From assembly GCF_002930105.1 (NCBI RefSeq), contig NZ_PJRN01000008.1:165367-229366 (forward strand): a stretch of DNA of 64,000 nucleotides. Reading direction: 5' to 3'. Positions within the stretch are counted from its first letter, which is position 1; every line of letters begins with the position of its first letter. Positions 27,829 to 36,394 of the stretch are shown one piece after another. The translations under genes and the position numbers were made by a program. The notes beneath the pieces are model-generated. The model saw only the letters and a list, made by a program, of their open reading frames with translations, was not told the origin of the DNA and did no database searches. The stretch comes from Billgrantia saliphila (GTDB lineage: Bacteria > Pseudomonadota > Gammaproteobacteria > Pseudomonadales > Halomonadaceae).

Positions 27829-28959
27829 TTAGCGCCTTTCCTGCGCCAGCCTGACCAGCCCGCGCACGGTTTGCAGGTCGTGGCGCAGCAGCAGCCGCTC
27901 GTCATCCTCGAGCCGGGCGAGGTCGATCCATCCGTCGGCGCCTCGGCCCGCCTTGAGGCTCGCCTGCTGCGCCAACAGCAGTCTCTCCTGGAGTCGATCC
28001 AGCGCCATCCGCCCCGCCCTCGCCTGCCTCGCCGAGAGCGCCTCTTTCGACACCAGTGCAGGGAGCCGCAAGCGCGTCTCCATCTCGCGCACGCCATGAC
28101 GCAGCGCCAGCAGGCGTACCGCATTGACCAGCGGCAGCACCCCCTGGCGCTTGAGGTTGAGCGCATCGTCGTGAGGCGCCCCTTCGTCGCTCGGTGCCAG
28201 ACGACCGAAACGATCCAGCGCCACCGGCAGCTCATCGAGCAGCGTCGCCATCTCGTCGAGAAACAGGCCCGCGCGGGGCATTAGCCATTCGACATGGTGC
28301 GACAGCGCCTCGGCCAGCCCGGCGTCACCATGGACGGCATGGAAGTCGAGCAGAATATTGCTCTGCTGCACTCGCTTGACCCGACGCTCCTGGGTCCACA
28401 GCGAGAGCTGCTCGCGCCATTCGGAGAGCCGCTTGCGCCACATCGGCCAGCGCGCCATCACATGGCCATGGCAGAGCGGGATGCCGCCCTCGTCGAGGCG
28501 GTCGGTGAAACGTTCGCCCAGCGACTGGAAGAAGCCGTCGATCTCGGTATGGCGGGCATCGGGATAGTCGGCCACGATCATGGCGTTGTCCTGATCGGGG
28601 CCGAGCAGGCTCTCGTGGCGGCCGCCGGAGCCGAGCAGCAGCACACAGAACGCTACGGGCGGCTCACCCCATCCCTGCGCCCGCATCTCGTTGAGCGAGA
28701 GCTGGATGGCACGCCGGTACAGCCAAACGTTGTGATCGCTGATCAGCTGGCTGGCGCGCCAGGCCGGAAGGGCGAGGCGCTGCAGCGCCGCGTCCAGCCG
28801 CCCCTGCCAGGCATGCGCCTTCGCCAGGGAGGGAGATGGTCCGAGTTCGATCAGCGCTTCGCGCAGGGGCGAGAGCAGCGGCGGCAGCGTTGTCGGGTCC
28901 GGCAGACGATCGGCGGCGAACAAAGACCGCCACGGCGAGGCACGGTGCAACAGGCGCAT
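27829..28959 (-). CDS. DUF294 nucleotidyltransferase-like protein
   Basis: A 376-aa protein with a GlnD-like nucleotidyltransferase domain (DUF294): the motif LLGSGGRHESLLGPDQDNAMIV (about residues 108-130) carries the Gly-Ser and the Asp pair of the catalytic site. A C-terminal DUF294_C helical domain follows. The N-terminal cyclic-nucleotide-binding and CBS domains usual in this family are absent, so it is a short form. The start at 28959 has GGGAGA four bases ahead; longer frames lack one. It converges with the symporter-kinase gene (29 bases between stops). DUF294 proteins sit in acs/CrbS loci of related bacteria, so it probably belongs to the same signalling unit. Confidence 0.9.
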   Translation of the reverse strand: MRLLHRASPWRSLFAADRLPDPTTLPPLLSPLREALIELGPSPSLAKAHAWQGRLDAALQRLALPAWRASQLISDHNVWLYRRAIQLSLNEMRAQGWGEPPVAFCVLLLGSGGRHESLLGPDQDNAMIVADYPDARHTEIDGFFQSLGERFTDRLDEGGIPLCHGHVMARWPMWRKRLSEWREQLSLWTQERRVKRVQQSNILLDFHAVHGDAGLAEALSHHVEWLMPRAGLFLDEMATLLDELPVALDRFGRLAPSDEGAPHDDALNLKRQGVLPLVNAVRLLALRHGVREMETRLRLPALVSKEALSARQARAGRMALDRLQERLLLAQQASLKAGRGADGWIDLARLEDDERLLLRHDLQTVRGLVRLAQERR

Positions 28960-29034
28960 GGTATCTCCCATCAACTCGCCCCGTTTGAGGAGAGTGTAAC
29001 GAGAGAAGAATGGCGAGGCACTTGGGCCAAGGGA

Positions 29035-29964
29035 CTACGCCGACCCCGCCAGAGTCACCTCCGTCTCGATCAGAGCCGCCAGGCGCTCCAGGTTGCGCTC
29101 CCCCTTACCGATCAATACCAGCATTGCAGGCTTGTCTCCCTGCTGGACGGTCAGACGAGCCTGACCCGGGGTCCACTGCAGTAGCTGCGCGATTTCCGGC
29201 GCATCCCGGCTCCTGAGGAATCCCTTCGCTCTCAGCAGTACCGGACGCGCCGCGTCGAGCAGCAGCAGCAGGCGCTCGCAGTCCAGCGGCCCCGACAAGC
29301 CAACCGAACGAGTCACCAGTTCCGTTCCGGCATCGACCGGGAAGCTGGGCCCCCCAACCGCCGTTGCGCCAGCTCGCGGGGCGCCGCTGTCTTCCAAGGG
29401 TTCGAGCCATTGCAACCTGGCGCCTGAGTTCCATTCAGTGATACGCCGTATCTCTTCCTGACAGGCGGCGTTCGTCATGGCCTGCCAGCGATTGATCAGC
29501 ATGTCATCGATGTCGCCGAGCTGTGCCGCAACGATATCGCTTACGCTAGCGTCGCGAAGCAGGTTGTCGAGCGCGGACAGGTCCACCAGCAGCTCGACCC
29601 TATCCAGGCGGTAGCCGCCGGCAGCATCGAACAGCTGCATCAGAGGGCGCGGACGGGCGACGCCACTCGCCTCGAATACCAGTTGCCGTGGCGGACGCTG
29701 CCAGCGCCTGACGCCGCTGAGCTGGGCCGAGAGATTGCCGGAGATTCCACAGCAGGCACAGCCATTGCTCAGCCGCAGCACACCTCCTTCGCTCGACTCG
29801 ATCAGCTCGGCGTCGATGTTCAGGCTGCCGAAGTCATTGACCAGGAACAGGGCATCGTGGAGTTCGCCGCGACGAATCAGCGTATTGATGCGTGTCGTCT
29901 TGCCACTGCCGAGGAAGCCGCACAGCAGGTGCACCGCAATGCCCGGCACGACCTGACCGCTCAC
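29035..29964 (-). CDS. COG0523 (CobW/YeiR-type) GTPase, probable metallochaperone
   Basis: P-loop GTPase of 309 aa in the G3E family. It has Walker A GFLGSGKTTRI (about residue 16), the metal-binding CxCC motif in NGCACCGI (about residue 68), and a C-terminal CobW_C-like domain. The usual His-rich loop is weak. The GTG start overlaps the stop of the amidohydrolase gene by four bases (GTGA), so it is translationally coupled to it. It is the last gene of an operon with three predicted metal-dependent hydrolases. This suggests, by inference, that it loads or guards the metal of one or more of them. The walker B/NKxD-like region appears degenerate (about INRWQAMT), as seen in some family members. 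Confidence 0.87.
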   Translation of the reverse strand: MSGQVVPGIAVHLLCGFLGSGKTTRINTLIRRGELHDALFLVNDFGSLNIDAELIESSEGGVLRLSNGCACCGISGNLSAQLSGVRRWQRPPRQLVFEASGVARPRPLMQLFDAAGGYRLDRVELLVDLSALDNLLRDASVSDIVAAQLGDIDDMLINRWQAMTNAACQEEIRRITEWNSGARLQWLEPLEDSGAPRAGATAVGGPSFPVDAGTELVTRSVGLSGPLDCERLLLLLDAARPVLLRAKGFLRSRDAPEIAQLLQWTPGQARLTVQQGDKPAMLVLIGKGERNLERLAALIETEVTLAGSA

Positions 29965-31577
29965 CGCGTGGGCACTCCTGCCAGCAGGGTGGCGTGCACC
30001 TTCACTGCAGAGAGCGGCAGTGCAGGGTCGAGTGGGTCGTTATCGAGCACTGCCACGTCGGCCCACTTGCCCGGCTCGAGACTGCCGATGCAATGGTCCA
30101 TGTGCAGCGTGCGGGCTGCCCCCAGGGTGATCGCTTCCAGGGCCCGGGCTCGGCTGATGGTCTCGGCAGTGCCCAGTATGTCGCCGGATGCGGTCTGTCG
30201 CGTGTGCGCACAATGCGCGGTGAACAACGGCGAAAGCGGCGTCACCGGCGCATCGCAATGAATGCCGAAGGTGATACCCAGCCGGTCGGCGCTAGCCGTG
30301 GGCTCGAGACGCTGGCAGCGGTCGAAGCCGAGCGTGCGGGTACGGTGAATGTCCCCCCAGTAGTAGATATGGTTGGCGAAGATGTTCAGGCAGGCGCCCA
30401 GCGCCCTGGCGCGGTAGAGCTGGTTCTGACGGATCAGTTGGACATGCTGCAAGGTGTGGCGATGGTCCGGCCTCGGCCACAGGGTCAGAGCCTCTTCCAG
30501 CGCATCGAGAATGATCTCGACCGCTTCATCGCCGTTGGTGTGAATATGCAACTGCAGACCGGCCTGGTGGTAATGCTGCACCATGTGATGGAAGGTTTCG
30601 GGCGGTGCGTTCCAGACCCCGTTTCCTTCCACCTCCAGGTAGCCGGGCCACATCAGTCGTGCAGTGAAGTTCTGGATGGCGCCGTCGGTAACGAGCTTGA
30701 CGATGCCGAAGCGCAGTTTGTCATGATTGCTCTGCATGGCCAGCCTGACCCGCTCGCTGCCCGCCTCCGGTTCCCAGGCCAGGGCATTGAGGGCCGGCAC
30801 CAGGCGCACCGGAAAATCGTCGGCCACTGTCGTCTCGCGCATGGCTTCGATGGCGCTTTCGCTCAGCGGATTGAGCAGATCGGTGATGGTGGTAATGCCC
30901 TCACGCCTTGCGGCACGTGCATACTGCTTCAGGGCGTGCGGCCTGCTCGCTTCTTCGAAGAGGTCGATGCCGTAAAGGTCGAAGACCAGATGCATGGCCG
31001 GCATCTCCTGCAACTCGCCGCTACACTCACCGGCCCCGTTGCGCACGATGCCATCGACCCGCTTCGAAGCAATCTCGGCAGCGCGTATCACGGCTGAATT
31101 GACCGTCATGACGTGCAGGCTCGCATGCATGACGACGATGGGCACCTCGCTGCTGACCGCATCGAGAAGCCGTTTGTCGAGTCGGGTTCCGGCAAAATAG
31201 ATCGGGTCGAAACCCCAGGCTATCAGGGGCTGGCCGGAGGGATGCCGCTGCAGATTCTCGGCCAGGCGCTGCTGGATCGACTCGGCGTCGCGCACGCCAG
31301 GCCATTGCTGCCCATCGGGCGCCACCTTGTCGAACCAGCCCAGATAGAGGTAATCCCAGATCACGCCCTCTAGAGCGTGGCTGTGACCTTCGACAAAGCC
31401 AGGCATCAATACCTTATCAGCGAAGCGCTCGTCGACGACGACATCCCCGAACGCCCTGATCTCGTCGAGCGGCGCCAAGCTCAGCACACGGCCGTCCTTG
31501 ACGGCCAGACAGCCGCCGCTCGGCTGTGATGGATTCATGGTATGAATGTGCCGCGCGGGATAGACGGTAATGGCCAT
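29961..31577 (-). CDS. Metal-dependent amidohydrolase (YtcJ-like)
   Basis: A 538-aa member of the amidohydrolase superfamily (amidohydrolase_3/YtcJ group). It shows the N-terminal beta-sandwich with MPGFVEGHSHALEG, where the HxH motif ligates metal, and the central LQLHIHTNGDEAV and HRHTLQHVQ motifs with further His ligands. The late Asp is in IHCDAPV, and the C-terminal GAARTLHMDHCIGSLEPG and KWADVAVLDNDPL segments complete the fold. Related enzymes hydrolyse N-substituted formamides and similar amides; the substrate here is unknown. It lies 72 bases after the M20 hydrolase gene in the transport/hydrolase operon and overlaps the COG0523 gene by four bases. Confidence 0.93.
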   Translation of the reverse strand: MAITVYPARHIHTMNPSQPSGGCLAVKDGRVLSLAPLDEIRAFGDVVVDERFADKVLMPGFVEGHSHALEGVIWDYLYLGWFDKVAPDGQQWPGVRDAESIQQRLAENLQRHPSGQPLIAWGFDPIYFAGTRLDKRLLDAVSSEVPIVVMHASLHVMTVNSAVIRAAEIASKRVDGIVRNGAGECSGELQEMPAMHLVFDLYGIDLFEEASRPHALKQYARAARREGITTITDLLNPLSESAIEAMRETTVADDFPVRLVPALNALAWEPEAGSERVRLAMQSNHDKLRFGIVKLVTDGAIQNFTARLMWPGYLEVEGNGVWNAPPETFHHMVQHYHQAGLQLHIHTNGDEAVEIILDALEEALTLWPRPDHRHTLQHVQLIRQNQLYRARALGACLNIFANHIYYWGDIHRTRTLGFDRCQRLEPTASADRLGITFGIHCDAPVTPLSPLFTAHCAHTRQTASGDILGTAETISRARALEAITLGAARTLHMDHCIGSLEPGKWADVAVLDNDPLDPALPLSAVKVHATLLAGVPTR

Positions 31578-31649
31578 ACGAATCCTTGTCGTTGCAGTCG
31601 GTCGTGCACCGGCTGGCGGCGCAACGGTGAATGGCGCGGCTCTCGGGCT

Positions 31650-32810
31650 TCAGCGCGGCAGGCGCCGCTCCACCATCCGCGCCATGATGCTGGCACCGAC
31701 CGGCAGAATGCCGTCGTCGAGGACGTAGCCGGGATTGTGCAGGGGAATCGAACCCGCATGCCCCACCCAGCAGTAGGCACCGGGCACCACCTGGAGCATA
31801 TCGGCGAAATCCTCGCTGCCGGTGACCAGCCTATCGACCAGCTCGGCCTGGCCATCGCCGACGACCTCTCTCGCCGCGTCGAGATAGGCCTGCGAGCACT
31901 TGGGATCATTGACGAGAACGTTGAAGATATTGCGCAGCTCGACGCTGATGCTGACGTCATGAGCCTGCTCCAGCCCACGACAGAGCCGGTGGATACGTTC
32001 ATGCACCTGCTCGCAGAGGCTGTCGTCGAAATAGCGGATCGTGCCCGCCAGCGTGGCGGTTTCGGGGATGACATTGTAGGCGGAGCCGGCATGGAACTGT
32101 GTGACCGAGAGCACCAGCGGGCTGGTGGGCGGCGCATTGCGGCTGACTACCGCCTGAAGTTGCTGCACCAGTTGCGTGGCGATGACGATGGGATCCTCGG
32201 ACTGATGCGGCATGGCGGCATGACTGCCCACGCCCTTCACCTTGATGTCGAAAAAGGTGGCACCCGCCATCGCCGGGCCGGGCGTGATCGTCACCTGGCC
32301 CGGTTCGCTTAGCGGATCGTTGTGCAGACCATAGACCTCGTCGCAGGGGAAACGCTTGAAAAGTCCTTCGGCCAGCATCCGCCTCGCCCCACCCAGCCCC
32401 TCTTCGGCCGGTTGGAAGATCAGGATCACGGTACCTGAGAAGTTGCGTGTCTCGGCCAGGTAACGCGCCGCTCCAAGCAGGATCGTGGTATGACCGTCAT
32501 GGCCGCAGGCGTGCATCCGACCGGCCTGGCGCGAGGCGTAAGGCAGACCGGAGGCTTCCTCGATGGGCAAGGCATCCATATCCGCCCGCAGACCAATGCA
32601 ACCTCCCTCACCCTGCCCCTTGAGCACCCCCACCACGCCGGTAACGGCGATGTCGGTATGCACCTCATCGACTCCCCAGCTGCGCAGTTTCTCCGCCACG
32701 ATTCCTGCCGTGCGCGACTCCTCGAAGCCGAGTTCGGGGTGCGCGTGAAGGTCGTGACGGATGGCGACCAATTCCTCTTCATATTCGGCGATCCGCGACA
32801 GTACGGGCAT
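31650..32810 (-). CDS. M20 family amidohydrolase (hippurate hydrolase/aminoacylase-like)
   Basis: A 386-aa cytosolic metallohydrolase of the M20D group, which cleaves N-acyl amino acids or small amides. Metal and catalytic motifs are visible: RHDLHAHPELGFEE at the N-terminus, LRADMDALPI, MHACGHDGHTT, the catalytic Glu pair in FQPAEEG, and a late His in IPLHNPGY. The dimerisation domain lies at about residues 180-295, with VGSHAAMPHQSEDPI. Its gap to the ABC ATPase gene is 23 bases, so it is in the same operon. Exact substrate specificity (indole-3-acetyl, hippurate or peptide) cannot be assigned. Confidence 0.93.
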   Translation of the reverse strand: MPVLSRIAEYEEELVAIRHDLHAHPELGFEESRTAGIVAEKLRSWGVDEVHTDIAVTGVVGVLKGQGEGGCIGLRADMDALPIEEASGLPYASRQAGRMHACGHDGHTTILLGAARYLAETRNFSGTVILIFQPAEEGLGGARRMLAEGLFKRFPCDEVYGLHNDPLSEPGQVTITPGPAMAGATFFDIKVKGVGSHAAMPHQSEDPIVIATQLVQQLQAVVSRNAPPTSPLVLSVTQFHAGSAYNVIPETATLAGTIRYFDDSLCEQVHERIHRLCRGLEQAHDVSISVELRNIFNVLVNDPKCSQAYLDAAREVVGDGQAELVDRLVTGSEDFADMLQVVPGAYCWVGHAGSIPLHNPGYVLDDGILPVGASIMARMVERRLPR

Positions 32811-32833
32811 GTCTCACCTCTTGGTCATGACAG

Positions 32834-34489
32834 TCAAGCTGTCTCGAGTTCACGGAAATTGGCAAAGTCCCAGTGCCGTCCCGGGGCAGCATTGATCAGC
32901 TGCTGCGTGTATTCGTGGCGCGGCGCTGAAAGCACCGCTGCGGCCGGCCCCTGCTCGACGATGGCGCCGTGCTGCATCACGATCACGTCATCGCAGATCT
33001 GCGCGGCCACCCGCAGGTCATGGGTGATGAACAGAATGGCCACGCCCAGCTTCTGCTGGATATCGCCAAGCAGCTTCAGCACCTGGGCCTGGACCGACAC
33101 ATCCAGCGCCGATACCGCCTCGTCAGCCACCAATACGTCGGGGCGCATCATGATCGCGCGCGCGATGGCGATGCGCTGTCGCTGCCCTCCGGAAAACTGA
33201 TGCGGGTAGCGATGCAGCGAGTCACGGGGCAGCCCGACCAGTTCGATCATTTCTTCGGCGCGAGCAAACGACTCGGAATAGCGCATGCCATAGTTGAGCG
33301 GCCCCTCCGTCAGGCTCATGGCAATGGTCCAGCGCGGGTTCAGCGAGCGAAACGGGTCCTGAAAGACGACTTGAAAGTGCTTGCGATGCGGACGCAGCGC
33401 CCGGCGCGACAGACGGGCGATCTCGATGCCGGCGACCCGGACCTCCCCTTCCGTGGGATCGACCAGGCGCATGATGCAGCGGGCGACAGTCGACTTGCCC
33501 GAACCGCTCTCGCCGACGATGCCCAACGTCCTCCCACGCACCACGCTGAAGTCGATGTCCCGCGCCGCCAGCGTACCGGGACGTCGCAAGAACCAGCCAT
33601 TGCCGCCGTACACCTTGCGCATGCCGCGCACTTCAAGCACTTCCTGCTGCCTGCTCTCGGCGCGCACGTGGCGCGGCACCAGGCTCGGCACGGAGCTCAG
33701 CAGCGTGCGGGTATAGTCCTCGCGGGGTCGACGCAGCAACGACTCGACGGGGGCCTGTTCGACGATCCTGCCGTGCTGCATCACGTGCACGGTATGGGCC
33801 ACTTCGGCAACCACGCCCATGTCGTGGGTAATGAACAGTACCGCCGTACCATGCCTTTCCTGCAGTTCGGCGATCAGCGACAGGATCTGGGCCTGGGTGG
33901 TGACGTCCAGCGCGGTGGTCGGCTCGTCGGCGATCAGCAGCTTGGGCTCCAGCACCAGCGCCATGGCGATCATGATGCGCTGGCGCTGGCCGCCGGAAAG
34001 CTGATGGGGATAGGAGCGATAGATCCGCGGCACCTCGGGCAGGTGCACCTGCTCCATGATCTCGAGCACCCTGGCCTTGCAGTCGCCGGCAGACATATCG
34101 GTATGGGTCTTGAGCACTTCGGCGATCTGCTCGCCCACCCGCATCACGGGGTTGAGGGCCGTCATCGGCTCCTGGAAGATCATCGCAATGCGCTGTGCCC
34201 GGATCCGGCGCATCTGGGAGGGCGTCAACCTCAGCAGGTCGTTGCCATCCAGCACGATTTCGCCGCCGGTCACTTCCAGCGAGCCCTTTTGCAATAGCCC
34301 CATCACGGCCAGCGAGGTGACCGACTTGCCCGAGCCGCTCTCGCCGACCAGGCAGGCGGTTTCGCCCTCGCGCACGTCCAGGCTGATCGCATCCAGCACC
34401 TTGGTCGTCTCACCGGACAGCCCCACCGACAGCTGGCGGATGCTCAGCACCACTGGCGCAGCACTCAGGTCCGCTGTCTTGAACTGCAT
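32834..34489 (-). CDS. Dipeptide/oligopeptide ABC transporter, fused double ATPase
   Basis: A 551-aa ATP-binding subunit with two nucleotide-binding domains in one chain (GsiA/YejF type). Each half has Walker A (GESGSGKS, twice), signature motif (LSGGQRQRI and FSGGQRQRI), Walker B ([12 protein letters not shown] and [12 protein letters not shown]) and an H loop (FITHD, twice). A Walker B variation in the second half (DEAVSALD rather than DEPTS) is common in this family. I chose the start at 34489, preceded by GGAGG, instead of a frame 14 codons longer inside the permease gene. The upstream permease stop is one base away, so the genes are coupled. It powers the transporter encoded by the next three genes. 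Confidence 0.95.
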   Translation of the reverse strand: MQFKTADLSAAPVVLSIRQLSVGLSGETTKVLDAISLDVREGETACLVGESGSGKSVTSLAVMGLLQKGSLEVTGGEIVLDGNDLLRLTPSQMRRIRAQRIAMIFQEPMTALNPVMRVGEQIAEVLKTHTDMSAGDCKARVLEIMEQVHLPEVPRIYRSYPHQLSGGQRQRIMIAMALVLEPKLLIADEPTTALDVTTQAQILSLIAELQERHGTAVLFITHDMGVVAEVAHTVHVMQHGRIVEQAPVESLLRRPREDYTRTLLSSVPSLVPRHVRAESRQQEVLEVRGMRKVYGGNGWFLRRPGTLAARDIDFSVVRGRTLGIVGESGSGKSTVARCIMRLVDPTEGEVRVAGIEIARLSRRALRPHRKHFQVVFQDPFRSLNPRWTIAMSLTEGPLNYGMRYSESFARAEEMIELVGLPRDSLHRYPHQFSGGQRQRIAIARAIMMRPDVLVADEAVSALDVSVQAQVLKLLGDIQQKLGVAILFITHDLRVAAQICDDVIVMQHGAIVEQGPAAAVLSAPRHEYTQQLINAAPGRHWDFANFRELETA

Positions 34490-34490
34490 C

Positions 34491-35375
34491 TCAGGCCTCC
34501 CGTTTCTTGAGTCGGGGATCGAGCATGTCACGCGCCGTGTCGCCCAGCAGATTGATGGAGAGGATGCACAGCGACAGCACCGCTCCTGTCCAGAAGATCA
34601 GCCCGGGATTGACCTGGAAGTAGGTGCGGCCCTCCGCCATGATGTTGCCCCAGGTGGGGATCTCGGTACTGACTCCGGCCCCAAGGAACGACAGCAGGGC
34701 TTCGGTCAGGATCGCCGAGGCGCAAATGTAGGTGCCCTGAACAATCAACGCAGGCAGGGTGTTGGGCATCAGGTGTTTCCAGAGGATCCCGAACATGCCA
34801 CTACCCAGCGCGATCGCTGCCTCTACGTAAGGCTCTTCGCGTGCCCCCAGCACCACCGAACGCACCAGCCGCACTACCCGCGGTACCTCCGGAATGGTGA
34901 TGGCAACGATCACCGACCACACACTCGGTCCGTTGAGCGCCACCAGGGCGATGGCCAGCAGGATGGCGGGAATCGCCATCAGGCTGTCCATGATGCGCAT
35001 GATGATGGCATCGGCGATGCGAAAGAAGCCCGATACCAGGCCGATGAGCAAGCCGACCAGCACGCTGAAAACAGCCGCTCCGACACCGATCAGCAGCGAC
35101 ACCCTGCCGCCGATCATGATGCGGCTGAAAAGATCGCGACCGTACTGGTCGGTGCCCAGCAGGTGGTCGGCAGTGGCCGGTTGCAGGCGGTTCAGTGAGT
35201 TCATCTGCATGGGGTCGTAGGGTACATAGAGCGGCGCCAACAGCGCCGATAACACGATCACCAACAGCACAACAGCTGCGATGATGGGCCCAGCGCCGAT
35301 CCGCCAGCGCCTGGGCAGGGATAACGCTCCGAGCAGCGCCTGCATCGCCGAGGCGGGTTGCGTTGCATGAGCCAT
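34491..35375 (-). CDS. Peptide ABC transporter permease, DppC type
   Basis: Inner-membrane permease (294 aa). It has the OppC_N cap region (helix about residues 28-50, then LAPLYVPYDP), the hallmark LGTDQYGRDLFSRIM and about five further membrane helices. The EAA loop contacting the ATPase is EEPYVEAAIALGSGMFGILWKHLMPN. Its start overlaps the stop of the DppB-type permease gene by one base, and its stop lies one base before the ATPase start. It pairs with the DppB-type subunit to form the translocation channel. Confidence 0.95.
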   Translation of the reverse strand: MAHATQPASAMQALLGALSLPRRWRIGAGPIIAAVVLLVIVLSALLAPLYVPYDPMQMNSLNRLQPATADHLLGTDQYGRDLFSRIMIGGRVSLLIGVGAAVFSVLVGLLIGLVSGFFRIADAIIMRIMDSLMAIPAILLAIALVALNGPSVWSVIVAITIPEVPRVVRLVRSVVLGAREEPYVEAAIALGSGMFGILWKHLMPNTLPALIVQGTYICASAILTEALLSFLGAGVSTEIPTWGNIMAEGRTYFQVNPGLIFWTGAVLSLCILSINLLGDTARDMLDPRLKKREA

Positions 35376-36316
35376 CAGTAACGAATCCTCGGGTCGATGA
35401 GCGTATAGGAGATATCGATGACGAGATTCACCAGCACGTAGAGACCCGCCGTGAGCAGGATCATGGCCTGGATGACCGGATAGTCGCGAGCGAGGATGGC
35501 GTCCACGGTCAGCCGGCCCACGCCGGGGATGTTGAACACACTCTCCGTGACCACCACACCGGCAATCAGCAAGGCGAAGCCGGTGCCGATGATGGTCATG
35601 ATCGGCACCGCGGCGTTGCGCAGGGCGTGACGGAACAACACCACGTTCTCGCGCAGCCCCTTGGCCCGGGCGGTGCGCACGTAGTCCTCACCCAGCACAT
35701 CGAGCATGCTTGCCCGGGTCATCCTCGCAATCAGAGCGACATAGATGGTGGCCAGGGTGAATGCCGGCAGCACCGCTCGCTGCAGGAAGCCCACAAAATC
35801 CCGCGACGGCGCCATATAACCCTGCACGGGGAACCAGCGCAGCTCGATGGCAAAGATCTGGATGAAGACGTAGCCGATGACGAATACCGGTACGGAAAAA
35901 CCCAGCACCGAGAAGGTCATCACCGCATAATCGACCCAGCTGCGGTGCCGCCACGCGGCGATCACGCCCATGGGGATGGCGATGAGCACGGAGAGCGTAA
36001 TGGTCAGTACGGCGATGTTGAGGGTCGGCCAGATGCGCTGGCCAATCATGGTGCTGACCGGTGTCTTGGAAATCAGCGAAACGCCCAGATCGCCCCGGAA
36101 CATCTGGGTCACCCAGCCGATGAACTGGGTGTGCAGGGGTTCGTTGAGTCCCAGGTTTTCGCGGATCCGGTCGAGCTGAGCGGGCGTGGCCGAATCGCCG
36201 GCCAGGATAGCCGCGGGATCGCCGGGCGTTAGCCTGAGCATCAGGAACACGAACAGCGCCACGATGACCATGACCGGTACGACCGCCAGCACCCGCCTGA
36301 TGATATAACCCAACAT
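35375..36316 (-). CDS. Peptide ABC transporter permease, DppB type
   Basis: Inner-membrane permease (313 aa) beginning MLGYIIRRVLAVVPVMVIVA, the standard DppB/GsiC start, with the ribosome site GGAGAG ahead of 36316. A longer frame from 36373 lacks such support. It has about six membrane helices, RLTPGDPAAILAG in the first periplasmic part, and the EAA loop GEDYVRTARAKGLRENVVLFRHALRN near residue 200. The C-terminal IDPRIRY is typical. It forms the channel with the DppC-type subunit. The 78-base gap to the binding-protein gene shows nothing notable. Confidence 0.95.
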   Translation of the reverse strand: MLGYIIRRVLAVVPVMVIVALFVFLMLRLTPGDPAAILAGDSATPAQLDRIRENLGLNEPLHTQFIGWVTQMFRGDLGVSLISKTPVSTMIGQRIWPTLNIAVLTITLSVLIAIPMGVIAAWRHRSWVDYAVMTFSVLGFSVPVFVIGYVFIQIFAIELRWFPVQGYMAPSRDFVGFLQRAVLPAFTLATIYVALIARMTRASMLDVLGEDYVRTARAKGLRENVVLFRHALRNAAVPIMTIIGTGFALLIAGVVVTESVFNIPGVGRLTVDAILARDYPVIQAMILLTAGLYVLVNLVIDISYTLIDPRIRY

Positions 36317-36394
36317 GCTCACTCTCCTTCGCGTCGTGTGCGCAATCGACGAAGGTATGGCGACGGCAGGCATGCGCCCGCCGCCACCTGCCGT

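Noticed and set aside
22432..28959. Anti-phage defence island (nuclease, nucleotidyltransferase-like and membrane sensor genes together)
   Set aside because: The gene set matches carbon-signalling loci (symporter-kinase, DUF294, DnaQ-like exonuclease) known from acetate-switch regions. There are no mobile elements or other defence genes around it.
32969..34297. A 442-codon plus-strand frame
   Set aside because: It is antisense to the double ATPase gene, has a His/Gln-rich composition without motifs, and lacks a ribosome site.
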